DNA of 64,000 nt from Maratus speciosus. Lineage: Eukaryota > Arthropoda > Arachnida > Araneae > Salticidae. Positions 57,540-64,000 of this stretch are shown here, piece after piece. Location: contig CAWVRF010001061.1 in the NCBI GenBank assembly GCA_963932465.1, forward strand, positions 407,003 to 471,002, in the 5' to 3' direction. A model generated the notes under the pieces. It searched no databases, was not told where the DNA came from, and saw only the letters and a list, made by a program, of their open reading frames with translations. Within the stretch, counting starts at the first letter, position 1. Each line of letters starts with the position of its first letter. Position numbers and translations under genes: made by a program.

Positions 57540-59419
57540 GATGTATCTATTATTTTTATGCTATTTTACTAGATATCAGGAACTATCCTTCTTCAGCACC
57601 GAAAGGTTATATTTATACTTTAAAAGTAAAAGGTTGAATTTTTGACATGTAATGGTTAAAACCGTCGTGTCCAAAACCTAGATTTAATAAAATAGTATCA
57701 AAAGAATTATTTAGCAGAGTTAGAAAAATTTAATCAATAAATTCTAAATAAAACTGGATAAATGCACAGTGCTGTAGTTGGAAAAAAAATATTTGTGGGA
57801 ACGCACCTTTTCATAGAGTAGATGTTAATGCTACCAGATTTTTGTTAAGCCAAAATCCAATTTAAAGCATTTAGCTAAAAGCCAACGTTTTTCAATTAAC
57901 AATTATAATTATTAGATTCTATTTTTTATAGTATTGTATTTGTATAGCATCGATCTAAAATCAATCTCGTAGTAACATTTTCCATTATGAATCAAAATAA
58001 ATTGAAATAACAGGAATAAATCACATTACTTACTGGCACATCTATCCTAGAAGTTTCCAAAAGAACGATGATGAGGGGTGTTTTCTATACTCTCTGATTT
58101 ACAACTAGATGTCTCGTCTGCTAATTTTCTTCCTGATCACTACCAAGGTTTCACATATGATTGAAGACAAAAAATTTTAAGGGAGGTCCTACACAGCTTA
58201 AGTGAAACTCCTTAAAATCAGTGTAAATTATCGTTTCTCTTGAAAAAAAAATTGTGCTTGTATCTATATATATATTTAAAAATAAGGTATTCAACCAAGT
58301 ATGCAAAAAAAGCCACACCAGAAAAATCCACATAACTTGAAAATGTAGACATAAACAAAGAAAAAAATTATAATTTCATATTTGATTACAATTTAATGTA
58401 TACTAAACTACATTGAACTATCAAACAAAAGCAATGCTATATTAACAGCACTTTTTCTGTTTTGTTCTGTGTTTACGTACATATTTGTGTTTTGGACGGT
58501 TAAAACACAGTTTAAACCTATGGCATCTCAAAAAATAGTTTTTGATGGCTAACCCAACCCTTGCTGAACTAGAAAAGTTCATTAGTGGTCACTGGTACCA
58601 GTTTTATAAGGACCACTTTCTTTAAGCTAGTGGTCATTTTTTATTTAAAAGTACTACACGGTAAACTTTCGTTAGAATTTCTATTAGTATTAATCTAAAA
58701 CTGAATAGCCCAAATAAATATGTTAATATAAACATATTGCAACCAGATAATGTAGAATCCTTAATGGAATGAAAAAAAAAATTACTAATGTAACTAAATT
58801 TTTTAATACACAAAGAAATAAAGGCATTCTTTTTACAACTGGAGGCAAGAAGGCTGCTAATTTTTTGGAATGATGAGGTGCAAGAAGGGAAATGTTGTAA
58901 CACAGGAACCATGGAAACACAGTCTATATATGAGGACGTGAGTTTCGAAACTGGCCTCATTCAAAATTTTGAAAATCTCAATCTATTTTACTGGTAAATT
59001 TGCACCGAAAAAACACTACCTACAAAATATTTTGTTTTATCCTGTATTTCTGGAATTGTAAAACCTTGGTTTACAATGAAAACTAATGGACGTAGATAAA
59101 TGTTTTTGCGATTTCCCAAATTTAATTTTCTTGATAAGGCGGGTTTTGAAATATTTGAAACATGACTGTTTTTTTTTTCTTTTTAGTCATCTGCCCTGAG
59201 CTTTTGACTGAACTAATTTTGCTAATTATTTTTTTTTAAATGAAAGCTGTTTATTTGTAGATGTGTCCACAATAACTATTTCCATTTTTATATTTTTATT
59301 TTAAAGGTTTTTTTTTATGAAATTTCTTCTAAATGATGGTAATTTGATTACTTCCATTGTTAATTTAAACAAGAAATAATGAAAAATATCCAGACTCATG
59401 ACTCTTTGGATGGATTTTT
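57540..59419. other. No clear gene; traces of hAT-like ends
   Basis: The words GTGTCCAAAACC (57668) and TTTGGACGGTTAAAACACAG (58493), ending in CTAACCCAACCCTTG near 58563, resemble the subterminal and terminal wording of the hAT at 48001-49150. Clear partners and a target duplication are missing. The rest is AT-rich with no supported gene. Confidence 0.35.
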
Positions 59420-59781
59420 CAGGGGTCGATCCAAGCAAAATTTGGGGCCTATTTAGGGCCCTTCCACAAAAATCTATTTAATAAAATAGGCCCCTTCACA
59501 AAAATAGATTTAATAAAATAGGTCCCTTCGTAACATTCTTTTTCATAAAAACTGTTTTAAAATGTGTAAATTATAAATAAAACCAGCTCATGAAAAACAG
59601 AAACTTTAGCAAGGAGATTTAAAGAAGTTTTGTCAATAAATTCTTCGTTTGAATTTAAATAACTGGATTTCAACTTTCCTTACAAAATGTTATTTTTCAC
59701 AAAAATATAGTAAAATTTAAAAAAATAACTTTTACTTTTCACAAAATGGGCCCCAAGAATAAAAACCTGCATCGACCCCTG
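59420..59781. mobile_element. Small TIR element (hAT-like MITE), 0.36 kb
   Basis: CAGGGGTCGATCCAAGCAAA, then ATTTGGGGCC, is inverted at the right end (GGGCCCCAAG, then GCATCGACCCCTG). CAGGGG-type ends suggest hAT, but the flanks GGATTTTT and TTTTTCAT are not an exact duplication, perhaps because of the T-runs. A 30-bp block with CCCTTCACAAAAAT(C/A)(T/G)ATTTAATAAAATAGG is duplicated inside. Confidence 0.65.
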
Positions 59782-59789
59782 TTTTTCAT

Positions 59790-61530
59790 TTGCAAGTTAA
59801 TTGCTATAAAAAAAAAATTATGCAATGTACTTTATTTTTATAAGCAAAAAAAAATAATTTATTGCAGCATCACGAGAATGTTGTCTATTGGGTTTATTTT
59901 ATCACTATGCATTATGACATGGTTTTTTTTTTTTTTTTTTTTTTTCCATTGCAATTAAATATTAAATAGAGAATATATTTTTATTTGTTAAGAATAAAGT
60001 ACATATATAAAGTGTTTCAAAGTTATCGCTGGTGATGTTAAGCGTAGCTTGAAATGCATTTTTGCATTAATAAAACTAAAGATAAAGATTATGATTCTGC
60101 CAACATGTAATTTTCACTTATTTTTTATTTCTCAATTCTAAAGATTAGAATAGGAGCCTTTATTGATCGTGGAACTATTTCAGAAATTGAATATGGAGTA
60201 AAAAAATATATCTTCATCTGTATTTGTAGAAATCATTTCTCATTTTTAAAATGTACTTTTCTACCATACAAACCTTTCAATGACGAAATCTTTATACTGT
60301 TCATTTGTATGATGTTTTATGAAAATGAAATGCAGATCAGCATTCCATCATTTTTGAGGAGGGTGATATACTAGTGATGTAAATAAATTGTGTATTGATA
60401 TTCACAGATATTGATATTCAATAGTTGGTCATAGTGAGATAATATTTGAGGACATCAGAAGCCAAGGGGTACAAGTGACAAAATTTCGATTTGGAGTAAA
60501 TTGAGTTCAAAGGTAATTGATGTTAAATTTGAATATCAATAATAATTGACTGAATTGAAGTAAGAAACTGCTGCTTGTTTTACAGTGGTCTTTGAACTCT
60601 TATTTCAATAAATGTGAAAAAAGTAGAGTGCAATTTTCTTTAAATTTATAATTAATCAATATTGATCATTATTCGGCAAAAGTGGTTGATCTCCAAAACA
60701 CAACACATTATTAGAAAATTTCTTATATTTCTTTACCTGAAAAGAAAAAGGCATATTTCCAGGTCGTCTGTGCACTTAGTTCAATTTTGTCACTTATACC
60801 CCTTGTCTTCTGGGGTCCTCATTTATAAACTTTATTTTAAGTTCCAAATTAAATACAATTTTCCAATGCTCAGAATCCTTACACTTTGCTTTTTTTGGGG
60901 GGGGGGGGGGGAGGGATTTGAGATCGGGCATTTTTTCTTCTGGTATAACTGGCTGACTACTGGTGCTTGTACTCTATATTTAGCTAATACCAGTTGTCTG
61001 TCTCTTTTACTTAACATTAACCTCATAATTTTATTTATATACATTTCAAACAGCACTTATTGTTAGTATTTTTTTAAATTGCAATGCCAACTATAATAAC
61101 TGTTACTGATTACACAATGAATAGATTTTTAATATTAAATTGTAAAAATTAATAATCTGAATAATTAAGTTGGAATTTGAAGATGTCAAGTTCTTAAATT
61201 ATGCCTTAATTGTACGTAGCAAATATTATGTTACAAAATATCAAATGTCATAATATTTTATGGAAAAGTGTTGATTTCTATTCTTTTGAAGAATGTTGAA
61301 TTAATCACTAACTCTCTTGTAGAGAGGGGTGTGTGAAGGTGTTAATGGGGAGCTTACCTGTAACTCACTCGCCAAGATTTTAACGGGAGGGGATTCAATT
61401 GAAATTTAACATGTGTGATTGAAATTGACTTTTCTCTACTTCCATCCATCCATCCAAAATAATATTTACCTACTACACAATGTTGTTTACAAAACTCCTT
61501 CTCCTCAAGTAGTTGAGTATTATATCTTTA
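59790..61530. other. No clear feature
   Basis: AT-rich sequence with T-runs (59922-59945) and a G-run (60897-60911). Open frames are short or run through homopolymers. No recognisable domain, RNA or transposon end was found. Confidence 0.6.
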
Positions 61531-61987
61531 CTAGCTGACCCGCCCGGCGTTGCCCGGGCCCGTAATAATATTCTTAAATGAATCTGAAATTTTTATTGCA
61601 GGTCCGTACAGAAAGGGCTGGGTGGAGACAGTGCAAATTACCAGGGCCCGACTTTTGTTCAGTCTCAAAGTTGTGTAAAGTCAAAGGTTAATTTTTTAAA
61701 TTTTTATGTGTCTCATACTTTAAACTTTTTTATTCCAAATTAACTGATGAATTTAATTAAAATGTAATTATATTTTCAATAATTTAATTTTTTATTTAAA
61801 ATTTTTATATGAAAAATCAATCACAAATGCAACATAACGTGTAATACTGAAAAAGAAATAATAAAATTGTAAGCAAATATTACTATATAGATTTTTTTTA
61901 AAAGTACCATCCAGCTAATTTATTTTTTAATAGAGTAAAGCCTGTTTATAACGGAATTCTGAAATAAACGAAAAAAAAAGTTCCAGC

Positions 61988-62019
<32 letters not shown>

Positions 62020-62738
62020 AAAAAAAAATGCTATTATGCTTTGTTCCATTTAAATAACCTGCATAAAACGAAATTTATCACTGGTCGTTTTCGTCTAAGC
62101 AGGTTTTATTGCATCTTATTTCTGGGGGAGGGGGGGGGGGCGTAATAATATTCTTAAATGAACCTGAAATTCGTATCGCAGGTCCGTACAGTCAAAACTA
62201 CCTGTCCGTACAGTCAAAACTACTTGTCCTACCTGTCCGTACAAAATCACATTTTACGTCATGACAACATTTTGTAAACTTCTTGCTGCTGTTTAATTCG
62301 CATTTCCAATACAGTGCTTTGCAGAACTTTGCACGTTTCACCCACAGTTATGCATGCCCGGAACGTTTAAATCAGTAATTTGGATTTCAGAAACAACGTG
62401 TGCATGCTACAGTTATTAAGCCTATTTTGCCGATCGCTTAACGGCGTTCCCTATTTGGATTTCGAATCTATTTCTATTCTACTCGAATTCGGCTTCTTTA
62501 CTTTCAAGCATTCACCGAGATTTTTTATGGGCATTTCAAATGACATTTTGAAGCTACATAATTGCAGCGAAAGATATCGCACCGAAAACGCGAAAAGTAA
62601 ACAAACCTGATCACCATAAATCCTGCCAAGGACTCTTACACAATAGCCAATCAGATGCGATTCTAGGGCGTTGCCATTAAACAATAACAAATAATCGCGA
62701 TTTATGTGCCACGTACGTTAGCGTAATATATATATAGA
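61531..62738 (-). mobile_element. Non-autonomous Helitron, 1.2 kb
   Basis: On the minus strand it starts TCTATATATATATTACGCTA (62738, host A before it). It ends with the GC-rich hairpin CCCGGGCAACGCCGGG, then CGGGTCAG and CTAG (61534-61531), followed by host T. The 5' end shares ACGCTA(A/T)CGTACGTGGC and GCGATTATTTGTTA with the Helitrons at 6460 and 9064, while the 3' end differs. A block of about 50 bp (CGTAATAATATTCTTAAATG ... CAGGTCCGTACA) is present twice, at about 61561 and 62140. Long C-, A- and G-runs occur inside. No RepHel protein. Confidence 0.82.
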
Positions 62739-62744
62739 TAGCCC

Positions 62745-63683
62745 TCACCCCTGCCTGTCTAAACAGTATTTATTTCATAAACTGTGAAATAAGTAATCTA
62801 TCATAGATATTAGAATTGAGGGTGAAAAGGACTTTTTACTATACTTTTTAGTTAAGACATTTTTAAATTATTGAATAGCATAAACTTAATTATGTAATGA
62901 TAAACAATTTGAATATTTCCGTTAAAGCTTTTAAACCCTCTTTTATTAAATGTATTTGTCTGATAATAGTTTTGCTTATAACTTTCTACTTTTGCGTTAC
63001 TGATGTTTGTAAAAATCTTGAAATAAATTTTCGAAATTAAAACTGGTATTTTATTGACACTGTCAATTGTACTTTGTTAATCCATAATACAAAAATTGTT
63101 AGACTATTGGTGCTTTTTTTTTTTTAAGGATATTTGATAAGTAAAATTATATCTTCTGCAATGAATAATACTGCTTGTATACAAAACTTTCTTAGCATAT
63201 ATGGCATGTAAGACATTAGCCATAAAATAAAATAAAATCTTCTGAAAAAAAAGAGAAGGGGGAGGGGGCGTGAGGAGAAAGAAAAATTTTTTTGTATAAC
63301 CACATGTTTTTTTTCCTTAATTTTTTGCTTTTAAAAATTTACTTTCAAAATCTAGGAGCACATGGTACATGATGGGTGTTTGAGATTTGATTGGCTTTTA
63401 TATTATATTTATATAGAACTGAATTCTGTGCAATTTTAGCACTAGCCATAAGATTTTAACACTGTAAAATCTGTTTTTTTTTTTTTTCTTAATTGAGGTA
63501 TTAAAAGTAGGGTGAGTGTATCTGTTACATGAGTACATAACATACATGATAAAATAAACAAGTCGCTTAAAATTCTTTGACTTTTTAGAATTTTTCTAGA
63601 CTCCTTGGATTTTTTTTCTTTTCAAATCCCTATAAACACTGCATATTAGCAATTTCTACATAACTTCTGATTTAATGCTGTAG
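62745..63683. other. No clear feature
   Basis: AT-rich sequence with T-runs and a purine-rich stretch (63243-63285). No supported gene. Confidence 0.55.
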
Positions 63684-63720
63684 CAAAGAGCCCTTGTTAA
63701 AGTGGCTAATGCTCAAAGCA
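63684..63720 (+). CDS. Possible 37-nt internal exon, unidentified
   Basis: The segment lies between TGCTGTAG and a consensus GTAAGT donor. Two frames are open (QRALVKVANAQS and KEPLLKWLMLKA). The acceptor's pyrimidine tract is poor. It fits in phase with either donor of the candidate first exon at 44103, but nothing else ties them together. A chance pairing of splice-like words is quite possible. Confidence 0.2.
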
Positions 63721-64000
63721 GTAAGTTTCATTTATATATTTTTATGAGAATACTTTAGAATTTCAATAAGCTGCTGATTTTCTAATGACAATGGAAAATG
63801 TTGTCTAGTAGTTAAATCACACAAAAATTAGTTAGGCTTAAATAAAAGTCCTGTATTTTTATATATCTTGAATAAAATTTCCTATATATTTAGTGTTAAT
63901 GCAACGTGTAATTTACTTGTTTTCAAGGTGTGAAATTCAGTTATTTTGTTTATTATATTTCTACATGTTTAATAATTTGATTTTGTGTGCACAAATAACA

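Noticed and set aside
60662..61066. Open frame of 134 codons
   Set aside because: It passes through a G-run and low-complexity sequence, with no domain or supporting signals.

Overview
The window is a 64 kb piece of an AT-rich animal genome. It has spliced coding exons with GT/AG introns, a tRNA-like sequence and a very high load of DNA transposons and Helitrons. The transposon mix, the low GC and the protein wording of the exons suggest an arthropod, perhaps a spider or other chelicerate; that lineage is inference, not a demonstrated identity. I found no rRNA, no CRISPR array, no bacterial-style operon and no convincing LTR retrotransposon.

The one clearly recognisable host gene is a plus-strand M13 (neprilysin/ECE family) zinc metallopeptidase. 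Four short exons carry the catalytic core: 447-498, 25276-25343 (HEITH zinc motif), 34002-34129 and 37854-37919 (GENIAD, with the third zinc ligand). Splice phases agree across all three junctions (2, 1, 0). The introns are about 24.8, 8.7 and 3.7 kb. The upstream exons lie before the window. The downstream exons (C-terminal region with the catalytic histidine) were not found in the remaining 26 kb. A second possible gene starts in a small CpG-rich patch at about 44080-44180. Two further coding scraps (54168-54359 and 63684-63720) are weak.

Almost everything else is intron or intergenic DNA filled with mobile elements. From 1 to 12.8 kb there are several Helitrons with A|TC...CTAG|T ends, one of them interrupted by a piggyBac-type MITE, and a mariner transposase relic. 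From 13.2 to 21 kb there is another piggyBac-type MITE and a segmental duplication whose two copies were each hit by a different insertion made of tandem repeats, a (CAGA/CGGA)n tract and a terminal hairpin. From 21.7 to 31.1 kb there are TIR elements, a foldback, a hAT element with an exact 8-bp target duplication and a 4.2 kb element with ~155-bp inverted ends. From 32 to 36.5 kb there is a tandem array with hairpin tail and a Tc1-like element with a broken transposase. From 38 to 43.5 kb there are pogo/Tigger-like ends and Helitron-related copies.

The distal part holds a TA-rich palindrome (45.65-45.9 kb) and a long degenerate ~40-bp minisatellite (46.0-53.9 kb). Into that minisatellite a hAT element (48001-49150) and a GC-richer satellite of mixed ~270/~207-bp units (49.96-52.99 kb) are embedded. 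Beyond it lie a second hAT (55002-56045), a MITE (56381-57105), a tRNA-related repeat, a small TIR element and a Helitron (61531-62738).

The strongest candidate for something under-described is a group of four unrelated-sequence insertions (15141-17718, 19119-20491, ~29334-29910 on the minus strand, and an array ending near 33890). They share one architecture: in three of them a short 5' word is repeated as the arm of a 3' hairpin, followed by an A-run, with internal tandem repeats. This resembles Helentron-associated (HINE/DINE-like) elements. For two of the four the empty target site can be read from the duplicated copy in this same window.
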